In this document: positions 9,797 to 21,613 of the stretch, in pieces | Numbering within the stretch: position 1 is the first letter of the stretch | Layout: each line of letters opens with the position of its first letter | The notes under the pieces: generated by a model | What the model was told of the DNA's origin: nothing | The model's database searches: none | Seen by the model: the letters and a program-made list of their open reading frames with translations, nothing else | Assembly (NCBI GenBank): GCA_027214345.1 | Contig: JAPWHR010000001.1 | Span: forward strand, 124,001 to 188,000 | Source of the DNA: Comamonadaceae bacterium G21597-S1 | GTDB lineage: Bacteria; Pseudomonadota; Gammaproteobacteria; Burkholderiales; Burkholderiaceae_C | Length of the DNA: 64,000 nucleotides | Direction of reading: 5' to 3' | Made by a program: the position numbers and the translations under genes

Positions 9797-10435
9797 ATGG
9801 ACGCTTCCAACCCCTTGTGGCCCGTGCTGGCGGTGCTTGCCGCCTACCTGGTCGGCTCCTTGTCGTTTGCCGTGATCGTGAGCCGCCTGATGGGGCTGAA
9901 CGACCCGCGCACCTATGGCAGCAAGAACCCGGGTGCCACCAACGTGTTGCGCTCGGGCAGCAAGCCGGCCGCCGTGGTGACCCTGCTGCTCGATGGCGCC
10001 AAGGGCTGGTTGCCGGTGGCGCTGATCGCCTGGTACGGCAAGCCGTACGGCATGCTCGAGGGCACGATGGCGATGGCCGGGCTGGCGGCCTTCCTGGGGC
10101 ACCTGTTCCCGGTGTTCTTCCGGTTCCAGGGTGGCAAGGGCGTGGCTACGGCGCTCGGCGTGTTGCTGGGTTTCAACTGGATCCTCGGCCTGGCGGCGGC
10201 CGCCAGCTGGCTGGTGATCGCCGTGTTCTTCCGGTATTCGTCGCTGGCCTCGCTGGTGGCGGCGGTGTTCGCGCCGGTGTATTACATCTTCGGCGACGGC
10301 GTGGCCTGGTACCTGGACAAGAGCCTGCTGCTGGCCATGGTGGTGATGGCCCTGCTGCTGGCCTGGCGCCACGCGGCCAACATCAACCGCCTGTTCAAGG
10401 GCACCGAGTCGAAGCTGGGCGCGAAGAAGGCCTGA
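9797..10435 (+). CDS. plsY: Glycerol-3-phosphate acyltransferase PlsY
   Basis: Integral membrane enzyme that transfers an acyl group from acyl-phosphate to glycerol 3-phosphate, the first step of phospholipid synthesis. At 212 residues it has the usual five membrane segments. The three conserved loops are visible: GSLSFAVIVSR near residue 19, the GSKNPGATNVLR motif near 42-53, and the glycine-rich FRFQGGKGVATALG near 108-121. It begins 43 bases after ybaK and may be part of the same transcript. A hairpin-rich repeat follows its stop and could terminate it. Confidence 0.96.
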   Translation: MDASNPLWPVLAVLAAYLVGSLSFAVIVSRLMGLNDPRTYGSKNPGATNVLRSGSKPAAVVTLLLDGAKGWLPVALIAWYGKPYGMLEGTMAMAGLAAFLGHLFPVFFRFQGGKGVATALGVLLGFNWILGLAAAASWLVIAVFFRYSSLASLVAAVFAPVYYIFGDGVAWYLDKSLLLAMVVMALLLAWRHAANINRLFKGTESKLGAKKA

Positions 10436-10442
10436 CGGCAGC

Positions 10443-10556
10443 CTCCTCACATTCAGGCCCCCCACGGAACTGGCTTTGCCAGGCCGTAGGGGGCGCCCCC
10501 CAGTGGGGGGTTCGGCCGGCTTACACGAAGTGAAGCCGGCCAGACGGGGGGCGTCT
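10443..10556. repeat. Hairpin-rich intergenic repeat, copy 1
   Basis: Between convergent plsY and the HD-GYP-like gene. It contains a perfect 9-bp stem GGCCGGCTT/AAGCCGGCC with an inner CAC-GAA-GTG stem-loop at 10514-10541, a C6/G6 hairpin at 10496-10510, and a GACGGGGGGCGTC tail at 10543-10555. The reverse complement of the core recurs at 21616-21656. The location between converging genes suggests a bidirectional terminator, but there is no T-run. Confidence 0.75.
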
Positions 10557-10559
10557 ACT

Positions 10560-11549
10560 TCATGCCTGCTGGGCCGCGTAGGCGCCCAGGCGCAGGATGA
10601 GGTGGTGGTTGAGTCGCACCCGCACCAGCGCGGTGGCCAGTGCCGCGCGGATCTGCGGGCTGCCGTGCGCCGTGCGGTGCAGGCGTGGCTGGCCGACCAT
10701 CAGGCCTTCCTCGTTGAGCACGATGGCCACGTGGGGATGGTTGGGCTTGCGCGAACGCCGCATCACGACCGCGACCTCGTCGTTGTCGAGCCGCACGAAG
10801 GTTCCCGGAGGGCACAGGCCGACGGCACGCACCAGCGCATGGCCGATCTCGTCGCCCTGTTCGCCGGCGTCGTTGATGATGGAGCGCACCGAGTCGGTGG
10901 CGCTGCGCCCGGCCCGTGACTTGCGCGGGCTGATCATGGCGCCGTAACGGTCCACAGTGCGCACGATGCGCGCGAGGCGTTCGACCGGCGTCAGCGTGGC
11001 CAGGGGTTTGTTGTCGGCGATCTCGTGGTGGTGGTGGGCCACGATGTCCAGCCACAGGGGGTCCCGGATGCCGAGCGCGGACAGAATGTCGCGGCCCAGC
11101 GCCGAGTGCGCGTCGATGCCGGCCTGCTGGTCGGGTGTGGGACGCTCGAGCTGGCCGGCAAGTTCGTCCTGCAACGCGGTCATGCCGATGTTCATCGTCA
11201 GCGTGGCATGCACCATGGAGTCGCGTTCGTCCTGCGGCAGGCCGAGTTCGGCGCCGATCAGGTGGGCCAGCACCGCGCACACCAGCGCGTGCGAGGCGCT
11301 GTAGCCGACCGGCGAATTGGTCGCCAGCTGGAACAGCAGGTACAGGCCGACGTCGGTGTCACGCTCGAGCAGCGTCTGCATCCAGCGGTCGTATTGCCTC
11401 ACCCGCAGCTCGAATTCCTGCACGCTGGACGAATGGCCCAGCACGATGCCCAGGCCGGCCTCGAGGTCGGACCACAAGCCGAGCAAGTCCTCGTATTCGG
11501 TTTCGGTTTCGACGTTGAGGGTCACGGTGCGGCGTGCCGGTGGGTGCAA
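10560..11549 (-). CDS. Degenerate HD-GYP-like protein (paralogue 1)
   Basis: A 329-residue protein built on the HD-GYP helical scaffold but without its catalytic signature. The region matching LLHDIGK reads TLTMNIGM, so the HD metal pair is MN. HSALGRDIL and VAHHHHE keep some histidines, but the DGxGYP loop is absent (HEIADNKPLATL). The conserved DVYDA reads DRYGA. A C-terminal segment with LCPPGTFVRLDNDEVAVV follows. It therefore probably does not hydrolyse cyclic di-GMP and may bind a ligand or partner. A paralogue lies at 37992-39206 with the same losses. The start is uncertain: TTG at 11549 or GTG at 11525. It follows the retropepsin gene by 16 bases. Confidence 0.7.
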   Translation of the reverse strand: MHPPARRTVTLNVETETEYEDLLGLWSDLEAGLGIVLGHSSSVQEFELRVRQYDRWMQTLLERDTDVGLYLLFQLATNSPVGYSASHALVCAVLAHLIGAELGLPQDERDSMVHATLTMNIGMTALQDELAGQLERPTPDQQAGIDAHSALGRDILSALGIRDPLWLDIVAHHHHEIADNKPLATLTPVERLARIVRTVDRYGAMISPRKSRAGRSATDSVRSIINDAGEQGDEIGHALVRAVGLCPPGTFVRLDNDEVAVVMRRSRKPNHPHVAIVLNEEGLMVGQPRLHRTAHGSPQIRAALATALVRVRLNHHLILRLGAYAAQQA

Positions 11550-11565
11550 AGGACGTGGCAGCGCA

Positions 11566-12243
11566 TCAGTAGCGTTTCTCCAGCACCATCTGTTCGTTGT
11601 TGCGCGTCATCTGGAAGCGGGCCAGGAAGCTGTTGCCCAGCAGCACGAAGGGCATGGCAATGGGCGTGACCACGGCGTCGATGTCGCGCACCTCCACGTC
11701 GTTCATGCGCACCGAGGACAGCCGAATCTTCCATCCCGGCACGATGCCGTTGGCGGTGGCGACCTGGACCGCCTGGCCATGCTTGTACTTGAGCCCGATA
11801 CGATCGGCGTCGGAGACGCTGACGCCGACGGTCGTCGCACCGGTGTCGACCATGAACTGCACCGGCCTGGCGTTGAGCAGGCCCTGGGTCACGAAGTGGC
11901 CGCCCGAATCGGCCGACAACACGATGCGGGCGCCACTCGATTGCGCCACCGGCTGCCCGACGCTGACCGGCGCGGCGCCGATGCGCAGGCTCTGGCGTTG
12001 TCCGCCGACCTCGATCACCGCGCTCTGACCCTGGGTGGACAGCACCCGCACGCCGCGGAAGGATTCGCCCGGCGCCACCAGCTTGGGGTCGCTGCCGTCG
12101 ACGACCAGCAGCGCCTTGTTGCCCAGCATGCCCGAGAGGTTGACGTCCTGCGCCTGCGCCGGCGCAGCGACCATGACACCGGCCGCGGCAAGCAGCGCCA
12201 GCGTCGCTAGGACGCTGCAGCGGCGGCGTGGGCGGTGGAGCAT
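11566..12243 (-). CDS. Secreted retropepsin-like aspartic protease
   Basis: A 225-residue protein with an N-terminal signal peptide (RRRCSVLATLALLAAAGV, then cleavage near APAQAQ), so it acts in the periplasm or on the membrane. The C-terminal half is a clan AA aspartic protease domain: FMVDTGATTVGVS near residues 131-143 has the catalytic DTG, and PFVLLGNSFLARFQ near the end is the second conserved strand. One active-site motif means it must dimerise, as in retroviral-type proteases. Substrates are unknown. It lies 16 bases after yajQ and 16 bases before the HD-GYP-like gene, indicating one transcript. Confidence 0.85.
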   Translation of the reverse strand: MLHRPRRRCSVLATLALLAAAGVMVAAPAQAQDVNLSGMLGNKALLVVDGSDPKLVAPGESFRGVRVLSTQGQSAVIEVGGQRQSLRIGAAPVSVGQPVAQSSGARIVLSADSGGHFVTQGLLNARPVQFMVDTGATTVGVSVSDADRIGLKYKHGQAVQVATANGIVPGWKIRLSSVRMNDVEVRDIDAVVTPIAMPFVLLGNSFLARFQMTRNNEQMVLEKRY

Positions 12244-12259
12244 GGCGCGCGCTGGCGGG

Positions 12260-12745
12260 TCAGTCGCGGAAGTTGTTGAAACTCAGCGGCAGGTCGGGGA
12301 TGTCCTTGCGGATCAGCGCCATCGCGGCCTGCAGGTCGTCGCGCTTGGCGCCGGTGATGCGCACCGCATCGCCCTGGATCGCGGCCTGCAGCTTGAGCTT
12401 GCTGTCCTTGATCATGCGCTGGATTTTCTTGGACACCTCGGTCTCGATGCCGTTGCGCACCTTGATCACCTGCTTGACCTTGTCGCCGCCCATTTTCTGC
12501 ACGTCGCCGCGGTCGAGGAAACGCACGTCGACGCCGCGTTTGGTCATCTTGTTGCGCAGCACGTCCTCGATCTGGCCGAGCTGGAATTCGGCGTCGCCGA
12601 TCAGCGTGATGTCTTTTTCCTTGAGTTCGATCGCGGCCGAGGTTCCCTTGAAATCGAACCGGGTGCTGATTTCCTTGACGGTGTTGTCCACCGCGTTGCG
12701 GACTTCCACGAGATCGGCCTCGCAGACTGTGTCGAATGAGGGCAT
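12260..12745 (-). CDS. yajQ: YajQ-family nucleotide-binding protein
   Basis: A 161-residue cytosolic protein of the YajQ family. Members have been reported to bind cyclic di-GMP (Xanthomonas) and to bind nucleic acid. The characteristic start [19 protein letters not shown], the FDFKGTSA segment and the closing [11 protein letters not shown] are all present. It is first of three minus-strand genes with the retropepsin and the degenerate HD-GYP protein, and is divergent from murB across 54 bases carrying a perfect 10-bp inverted repeat. Role in this organism is not shown by sequence. Confidence 0.93.
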   Translation of the reverse strand: MPSFDTVCEADLVEVRNAVDNTVKEISTRFDFKGTSAAIELKEKDITLIGDAEFQLGQIEDVLRNKMTKRGVDVRFLDRGDVQKMGGDKVKQVIKVRNGIETEVSKKIQRMIKDSKLKLQAAIQGDAVRITGAKRDDLQAAMALIRKDIPDLPLSFNNFRD

Positions 12746-12767
12746 GGTTCCACCAGTTTCTAATGCG

Positions 12768-12790
12768 GTCGCATCGGAACCCGATGCGAC
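12768..12790. promoter_or_regulatory. Perfect 10-bp inverted repeat in the yajQ-murB gap
   Basis: GTCGCATCGG, then AAC, then CCGATGCGAC, centred in the 54-base divergent intergenic region. Ten of ten bases pair with a 3-base spacer, which fits a dimeric repressor site or a short transcript hairpin at the 5' end of murB. It ends 10 bases before the murB ATG. No known regulator consensus is recognised. Confidence 0.55.
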
Positions 12791-12799
12791 AATCCTGTC

Positions 12800-13876
12800 A
12801 TGTTAGTCGAGAAAAACGTCCCGCTCCAACCCTACAACACGTTTCACATCGTGGCGAAGGCCTTTTCGCTGGTGCGCGTGACGGGGGTGGATGTGCTCGA
12901 GCAGGTGCTGGCCAACCCGGAGCTGGCGGCCGAACCCCGGTTCATCCTGGGCGGCGGCAGCAACATCGTGCTGACCGGCGACGTCCGGCCGCTGGTGCTC
13001 AAGGTCGAGGTCATGGGCCGGCGGGTGGTGCAGGAGACTGACAAGGGCACCGTGATCGAGGTCGGCGCGGGCGAGAACTGGCATGAGCTGGTGGCCTGGA
13101 CCCTGGACCAGGGTTACCCCGGGCTGGAGAACCTGGCCATGATCCCGGGCACGGTGGGCGCCTCGCCGGTGCAGAACATCGGCGCCTACGGCCTGGAATT
13201 GCAGGACCGCTTCCATTCGCTCGACGCCACCGACCTGGTCACCGGCGCACGCTACACGCTGGACGCCGCCCAGTGCGGGTTCGGTTACCGCGATTCCGTG
13301 TTCAAGCACCCGGCGCCGGACGCGGCGAGCGCGGCCCTGGGTGCCGATGGCGCGGCGGTGACCGGTTTCGGCCTGCGCGACCGTGTCGTGATCACCCATG
13401 TGCGGCTGTTCCTGCCCAAACCCTGGAAGCCGGTGCTCGGATACGCCGACCTGGAACGCAAGATGCTCGAGACCGGCATTTCGCAACCCGACGCGCGGCA
13501 AATCTTCGACTGGGTCTGCGCGATCCGCAGCGCCAAGTTGCCGGATCCGGCCGTGCTGGGCAATGCCGGCAGCTTCTTCAAGAACCCGCAGGTGACGCGC
13601 GAGCAGTGCGACGACATCATCCAGCGCGAGCCGCGCATCGTGCATTACCCGCTGGACAACGGGGCGGTCAAGCTGGCTGCCGGCTGGCTCATCGACGCCT
13701 GCGGCTGGAAGGGCAAGTCGGTCGGCAATGCCGCGGTGTACGAACGCCAGGCGCTGGTGCTGGTGAACCGGGGCGACGCCACCGGCGGCGAGGTGATGAC
13801 GCTGGCCCGGGCGATCCAGACCAGCGTGTACGAGCGTTTCGGCATCCAGCTCGAGCCCGAGCCGGTCGTCGTCTGA
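12800..13876 (+). CDS. murB: UDP-N-acetylmuramate dehydrogenase
   Basis: FAD-dependent reductase that completes UDP-MurNAc from the enolpyruvyl intermediate, in cytosolic peptidoglycan precursor synthesis. Product 358 residues, the longer type I MurB as in E. coli (342). FAD-binding motifs LGGGSNIVL near residue 53 and [16 protein letters not shown] near 116-131 are present. The proton-donating Ser is in NAGSFFKNP near 256. The ATG is 10 bases after the inverted repeat in the shared upstream region. It is followed by argG in the opposite direction. Confidence 0.96.
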   Translation: MLVEKNVPLQPYNTFHIVAKAFSLVRVTGVDVLEQVLANPELAAEPRFILGGGSNIVLTGDVRPLVLKVEVMGRRVVQETDKGTVIEVGAGENWHELVAWTLDQGYPGLENLAMIPGTVGASPVQNIGAYGLELQDRFHSLDATDLVTGARYTLDAAQCGFGYRDSVFKHPAPDAASAALGADGAAVTGFGLRDRVVITHVRLFLPKPWKPVLGYADLERKMLETGISQPDARQIFDWVCAIRSAKLPDPAVLGNAGSFFKNPQVTREQCDDIIQREPRIVHYPLDNGAVKLAAGWLIDACGWKGKSVGNAAVYERQALVLVNRGDATGGEVMTLARAIQTSVYERFGIQLEPEPVVV

Positions 13877-13881
13877 GCGAC

Positions 13882-13897
13882 GCCCCGGTACCGGGGC
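13882..13897. terminator. Possible bidirectional hairpin between murB and argG
   Basis: A perfect 16-base palindrome GCCCCGGTACCGGGGC lies in the 27-base gap between the convergent ends of murB and argG. It can fold as a 6-bp GC stem with a GTAC loop on either strand. There is no T-run, so intrinsic termination is uncertain. Confidence 0.45.
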
Positions 13898-13903
13898 CCG
13901 GCC

Positions 13904-15593
<1,690 letters not shown>

Positions 15594-15724
15594 GGGTCTG
15601 CGGTGATCGGGCAAGGAATGGGGCGCAGCTGCGCCCCCGTCGGGTGGCCGGTGCGGGGATGCCGCGGCCGGGCCAACCGGCGATTTTAGGCCACGCCGAT
15701 GGGCGTGGGAGCCGCGCCTGACCG

Positions 15725-16096
15725 TCAGACCAGCCGGGTTTCCCAGAGTTCGGCCTTGAAGCCGACGCTGACATCCTTGTTGGTCGGGCCGCCCCAGGCC
15801 ACGACCGGGCGCTTGATGGTGCTGGGGTGCTCGAGCATGACGGCGCGTGCGCCCGCGGCGTCCACCACGGATGCGCGCGTGACCTCGTCGAGCCGGCGCC
15901 AGGTCGTGCCCTTGCGGTTGAGCAGCGTCTCCCAGCCGACCTGCTCCATCCAGTGGTCGAGCAGCGCCGGCGGCACGCCTTCGGTCTTGAAGTCGTGGAA
16001 CACATAGGGTTGCCCGTGGTCGTCCAGCCACTGGCGCGCCTTCTTGACGGTGTCGCAGTTGCGAATGCCGTATACGGTGATGGCGGTGTTTTTCAT
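15725..16096 (-). CDS. Spx/ArsC-family thioredoxin-fold protein (YffB-like)
   Basis: A 123-residue protein of the arsenate reductase/Spx superfamily. The thioredoxin-like start TVYGIRNCDTVKKARQWL carries a single Cys in the position of ArsC/YffB, without the CxxC of redoxins. FKTEGVP and the C-terminal RPVVAWGG are typical of YffB. The natural substrate of YffB proteins is not settled; a glutathione-linked reductase role has been suggested. The start at 16096 gives the family N terminus; the longer upstream extension crosses the folC promoter region. Confidence 0.85.
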   Translation of the reverse strand: MKNTAITVYGIRNCDTVKKARQWLDDHGQPYVFHDFKTEGVPPALLDHWMEQVGWETLLNRKGTTWRRLDEVTRASVVDAAGARAVMLEHPSTIKRPVVAWGGPTNKDVSVGFKAELWETRLV

Positions 16097-16168
16097 CCGC
16101 ACATCATGCCGCAATCGGCTGCGCGACAATGCGCCTGCCATGCAAACACAGCCTCACAGGAGTTTTGA

Positions 16169-17491
16169 TTGACCCCCGATCCCGCCGGATTCCGGACGCT
16201 CGCGGACTGGCTCGACCACTGCGAGCGGCTGCACCCGAAGAACATCGACATGGGCCTGGACCGGGTGCGCCTGGTCGCCGAGCGCATGGGCATCCGTTTC
16301 ACCTGCCCGGTGATCACCGTCGCTGGCACCAACGGCAAGGGCTCGACCTGCGCCATGCTCGAGGCCATCCTGGGCGAGAGCGGTTTTCGCACCGGCGTCT
16401 ACACCTCGCCGCACCTGGTCCATTTCGAGGAACGGCTGCGGCTGCAGGGCGAAGCCGTGGCCGTCGACCCGCTGATCGAGGCCTTTGCCCGCGTCGAACG
16501 CGCGCGGTGCCAGGCGTCGCCGGATGTATCGCTGACCTATTTCGAATTCTCGACGCTGGCCATCCTGGACGTGATGGCGCGTGCGATGCTGGACGTGGTG
16601 ATCCTGGAAGTGGGGCTGGGCGGGCGGCTGGACGCGGTCAACATCATCGACGCCGACTGCGCGGTGATCACCAGCGTGGACCTGGACCACATGGAGTTCC
16701 TCGGCCCGGACCGCGAGAGCATCGGCCGCGAGAAGGCCGGCGTGATGCGCACCGGGCGGCCGGTCATCGTCAGCGATCCGGTGCCGCCGCAAAGCGTGCT
16801 CGACCATGCGCTGGAGATCGGCGCCGACCTGTGGCGCCTGGGCGTGGACTTCAATTTCTCCGGCGACAAGCAGCAATGGGCCTGGAGCGGCCGGGGCCGG
16901 CGTTACGCCGGACTGGCGTATCCGGCGTTGCGCGGCGCCAACCAGCTGCTCAACGCCAGCGGCGTGCTGGCGGCGCTGACCGCGATGCGCGAACAGCTGC
17001 CGGTGACGGCGCAGGCGGTGCGCAACGGGCTGGCGCTGGTGGCCTTGCCGGGCCGGTTCCAGATCGTGCCCGGCGAACCGACGCTGGTGCTCGACGTTGC
17101 GCACAATGCCCATGCCGCGGCCGCGCTGGCGGTGAACCTCGATGCGATGGGGTTTTTCCCCACCACCCATGCGGTGTTCGGCGCCATGGCCGACAAGGAC
17201 CTGGCGCCGATGTTCGAGCGCCTGAACCCGATCATCGACCGCTGGTATTTCACCGATCTGCCGTTGGCGCGGGCCGAAAAGGCCGCGCAATTGCAGTCGC
17301 GCTGGCAGGCGCAGAACACCCGCAAGGACACGGCGGCGCAAACGTTCGCGGACCCGGTGTCGGCCCTGCGCGCGGCGGTCGATGCTGCGGACCCGGCTGA
17401 TAGAATCGTTGTCTTTGGATCATTCCACACCGTGGGTGGCGTGTTGAAGGACGGCGTACCGCGCCTTTCCGCCAGACACATGAACCCCTGA
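16169..17491 (+). CDS. folC: Bifunctional dihydrofolate/folylpolyglutamate synthase
   Basis: Adds glutamate to dihydropteroate and to tetrahydrofolates, retaining folates in the cell. Product 440 residues. The Mur-ligase-type P-loop is VAGTNGKGSTCAML near residues 51-64, followed by GVYTSPHLVHFEERL and the ATP-binding DVAHNAHAAAALA in the C-terminal domain. The start is a TTG at 16169 with CAGGAG at 16157-16162, six bases away; no ATG gives the normal N terminus. It opens the conserved folC-dedD-cvpA-purF-metZ order. Confidence 0.95.
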   Translation: MTPDPAGFRTLADWLDHCERLHPKNIDMGLDRVRLVAERMGIRFTCPVITVAGTNGKGSTCAMLEAILGESGFRTGVYTSPHLVHFEERLRLQGEAVAVDPLIEAFARVERARCQASPDVSLTYFEFSTLAILDVMARAMLDVVILEVGLGGRLDAVNIIDADCAVITSVDLDHMEFLGPDRESIGREKAGVMRTGRPVIVSDPVPPQSVLDHALEIGADLWRLGVDFNFSGDKQQWAWSGRGRRYAGLAYPALRGANQLLNASGVLAALTAMREQLPVTAQAVRNGLALVALPGRFQIVPGEPTLVLDVAHNAHAAAALAVNLDAMGFFPTTHAVFGAMADKDLAPMFERLNPIIDRWYFTDLPLARAEKAAQLQSRWQAQNTRKDTAAQTFADPVSALRAAVDAADPADRIVVFGSFHTVGGVLKDGVPRLSARHMNP

Positions 17492-17502
17492 CCCCCCCAT
17501 TC

Positions 17503-18309
17503 ATGGCTTTGTTCAAGTTCCGCAAGGGCCGCGATGAGCAGCCGGCGCCTTCCAAGAAGAAGCAAAAGCCGGCGCCCACGGTCGAGGCCGTGCGCAGGCG
17601 CGCCATGCACCGGCTCATCGGTGCCGCGGTGCTGGTGCTGGCTGCGGTGATCGGGTTTCCGCTGATCTTCGACAACCAGCCGCGTCCGATACCGGTCGAT
17701 CTGCCGATCGAGATCGTCGACCGGAACAAGGTCAAGCCGCTGGTGCTGCCGCCCGCCACGCCGGCCGCCGAGTCTGCCGCTCCGGCGCAGGAAACCACCC
17801 CCGCACCGACGCCCGCGCGCCCGGCCGTCGCCGCGACTCCCGCGCCGGCGCCCGCACCCGCGCCGGCCACTGCGCCCGCCCCCACCACTGCCACCGCGAC
17901 GCCCCCCGCGGTGCCCAAGGCCGCGGCCGAGGTGCCCGAGATCCGCGCGCTCGACGCCAAGAAGGCGCGTGCCTTGCTCGAGGGCCGCGCGCCGGCCGAG
18001 ACCGCCGCGACCGCGCCACCGGCCAAGCCCGCGGCAGCCGAGTCGCCCAAGGCGCCCGCCAAGTCCGCGGCTGCGTCCGACGAACGTTTCGTCGTGCAGA
18101 TCGGCGCCTTCGCCGACGCCGCCAAGGTGCGTGACGTGCGACGCCGCGTCGAGGCCGCCGGCCTGAAGACCTACACCCAGGTCGTGGGCACGTCCGAGGG
18201 TGACCGGACCCGGGTCCGGGTGGGGCCGTTCTCGGACCGCGCGGAGGCCGACAAGGCGGCCGAGAAGATTCGCAAGCTCAAGCTGACCGCAGCCATCCTG
18301 ACCCTGTAG
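17503..18309 (+). CDS. SPOR-domain membrane protein, DedD-like
   Basis: A 268-residue bitopic inner-membrane protein. A basic cytosolic start (KFRKGRDEQPAPSKKKQK) precedes one membrane helix near residues 38-55 (LIGAAVLVLAAVIGFPLIF). A long Ala/Pro-rich periplasmic linker follows, then a C-terminal SPOR domain from about 190 (RFVVQIGAFADAAKVRDV). SPOR domains bind denuded septal glycan, so a role in cell division is likely. Position between folC and cvpA is the same as E. coli dedD. Confidence 0.9.
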   Translation: MALFKFRKGRDEQPAPSKKKQKPAPTVEAVRRRAMHRLIGAAVLVLAAVIGFPLIFDNQPRPIPVDLPIEIVDRNKVKPLVLPPATPAAESAAPAQETTPAPTPARPAVAATPAPAPAPAPATAPAPTTATATPPAVPKAAAEVPEIRALDAKKARALLEGRAPAETAATAPPAKPAAAESPKAPAKSAAASDERFVVQIGAFADAAKVRDVRRRVEAAGLKTYTQVVGTSEGDRTRVRVGPFSDRAEADKAAEKIRKLKLTAAILTL

Positions 18310-18325
18310 CGCCGCGCCCGTACCG

Positions 18326-18811
18326 ATGGTTGCCCTGGACTGGATATTTCTCGTGGTGTTGGCCTTGTCGTTGCTGATCGGCGCCTGGCGTGGCCTGGTC
18401 TACGAGGTGTTGTCGCTGGGAACCTGGGTGGCCGCGTTTTTCCTGGCGCAGTGGTTTGCGCCGGTGGCTGCGCAGTGGTTGCCGATGGCCGGCGCCACCG
18501 AGACCATCCAGTACGCGGCCGGATTCGTCGTGGTGTTCATCATTGCGATGTTTGCCGGCTCCCTGGTCACCTGGCTGATCAGCCGCCTGTTCCAGGTGGC
18601 GGGTCTGCGCCCGGCCGACCGGGTGCTGGGGGCCATTTTTGGCGCGTTGCGCGGCGTGGTCCTGATGCTGGTGGCGGCCGTGCTGGTCGGCATGACGCCG
18701 ATGCAGCATGATGCCTGGTGGACGCAATCGGTCGCAGGGCAATGGGCCTCGGCCACGGTCAAGGGCCTCAAGCCGGTCCTGCCGCACGAGTTTGGCAGGT
18801 ATCTGCCCTGA
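18326..18811 (+). CDS. cvpA: CvpA family membrane protein
   Basis: A 161-residue protein with about four hydrophobic segments (DWIFLVVLALSLLIGAW, VLSLGTWVAAFFLAQWF and two more), typical of CvpA. The family was named for colicin V production and has later been linked to envelope homeostasis; the exact function is open. It begins 16 bases after the SPOR gene and precedes purF, the usual arrangement. Confidence 0.9.
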   Translation: MVALDWIFLVVLALSLLIGAWRGLVYEVLSLGTWVAAFFLAQWFAPVAAQWLPMAGATETIQYAAGFVVVFIIAMFAGSLVTWLISRLFQVAGLRPADRVLGAIFGALRGVVLMLVAAVLVGMTPMQHDAWWTQSVAGQWASATVKGLKPVLPHEFGRYLP

Positions 18812-18884
18812 ATGAACATCGGGCCGACGAGGCCCGGCCGGCCTGGCCGCCGGCGAAACCAATGCAAGCAACCAGGACGGATGT

Positions 18885-20395
<1,511 letters not shown>

Positions 20396-20399
<4 letters not shown>

Positions 20400-21613
20400 C
20401 CGAAGAAGAACGTCCTGGCAACACCCTGCACCGCGACACGCTGGCAGTGCACGCCGCGGTTGCGCGCAGCCAGTACGGCGAAAACGCCGAAGCCCTGTAC
20501 CTGACCAGCGGGTACGTGCAGCCGGACGCCGAAACGGCGGCGCGCCGGTTCGCCGGCGAGGAGGAAGGGTATACCTACAGCCGGCTGGGCAATCCGACCG
20601 TGACCAGCATGGAGTTGCGGCTGGCCGCGCTCGAGGGCACCGAGGCCGCCATTGCCACCGCCAGCGGCATGTCGGCCATCTTGTTGATGTGCATGGGCCT
20701 GCTCAAGGCCGGCGATCACGTCATCTGCTCGCATTCGATGTTCGGCTCGACGATCAAGCTGATCGGCAGCGAGTTCGGCAAGTTCGGCGTGCAGAGCACG
20801 TTCGTGTCGCAGACCGATACGGCGCAGTGGCAGGCGGCGGTGCAGCCCAACACCCGGCTGCTGTTCGCCGAGACACCAACCAACCCGCTGACCGACCTGT
20901 GCGACATCCGCGCGCTGGCCGACATCGCCCACAACGCCGGGGCCTTGCTGGCGGTCGACAACTGCTTCTGCACGCCCGCGCTGCAGCGGCCGGTCGAACT
21001 CGGCGCCGACCTGATCGTGCATTCGGGCACCAAGTACCTCGACGGGCAAGGGCGTGTGATGGCCGGCGCCTTGTGCGGCACGGAAAAGCTGGTCAAGGAG
21101 TCGCTGCTGCCGGTGCTGCGCAGCGCCGGCATGACCCTGTCGCCGTTCAACGCCTGGGTGGTGCTCAAGGGCATGGAGACGCTGGGCATCCGCATGGACG
21201 CGCAATGCCAGCGTGCGCTGGAACTGGCCGCCTGGCTGGAGCAGCAGCCACAGGTCTCGCGTGTGTATTACCCTGGCCTGGCGAGCCACCCGCAACACGC
21301 GCTGGCGATGGCGCAGCAGTCGGGCAAGGGCGGCGCCGTGGTGTCGTTCGACCTGCGCGCCGCCGATGCACAGCAGGCGCGTGCGCGCGCCTTCCAGTTG
21401 CTGGACACGACGCGCACCATCGGCCTGTGCACCAACCTGGGCGACGTGAAATCTCTGCTGTCGCATCCGGCCAGCACCTCGCATGGCCGATTGACCGAAT
21501 CCCAGCGGCAGTCGGCCGGCATCGGGCAGGGCCTGGTGCGGCTGGCCGTGGGGCTCGAGCATGTCGGCGACCTGCAGGCCGACCTGCTGCAGGGCTTCGC
21601 GGCACTGAAGTGA
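20396..21613 (+). CDS. metZ: O-succinylhomoserine sulfhydrylase
   Basis: PLP enzyme that makes homocysteine directly from O-succinylhomoserine and sulfide in methionine synthesis. Product 405 residues. The PLP Lys lies in VHSGTKYLDGQGRVMAG near residue 210; upstream SRLGNPTVTSME and ATASGMSAI are typical of the Cys/Met metabolism PLP family. The adjacent purF-metZ pair is conserved in beta- and gammaproteobacteria, which supports metZ over metB or metC. Translationally coupled to purF through ATGA. Confidence 0.92.

Noticed and set aside
10476-10919. Frame containing a GLHEVKP peptide that also appears opposite 21640
   Set aside because: The shared peptide comes from translating the intergenic repeat, not from related proteins.
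17730-18060. Repetitive Ala/Pro coding stretch that looks like a tandem repeat
   Set aside because: It is the low-complexity linker of the SPOR protein and has no regular DNA repeat unit.
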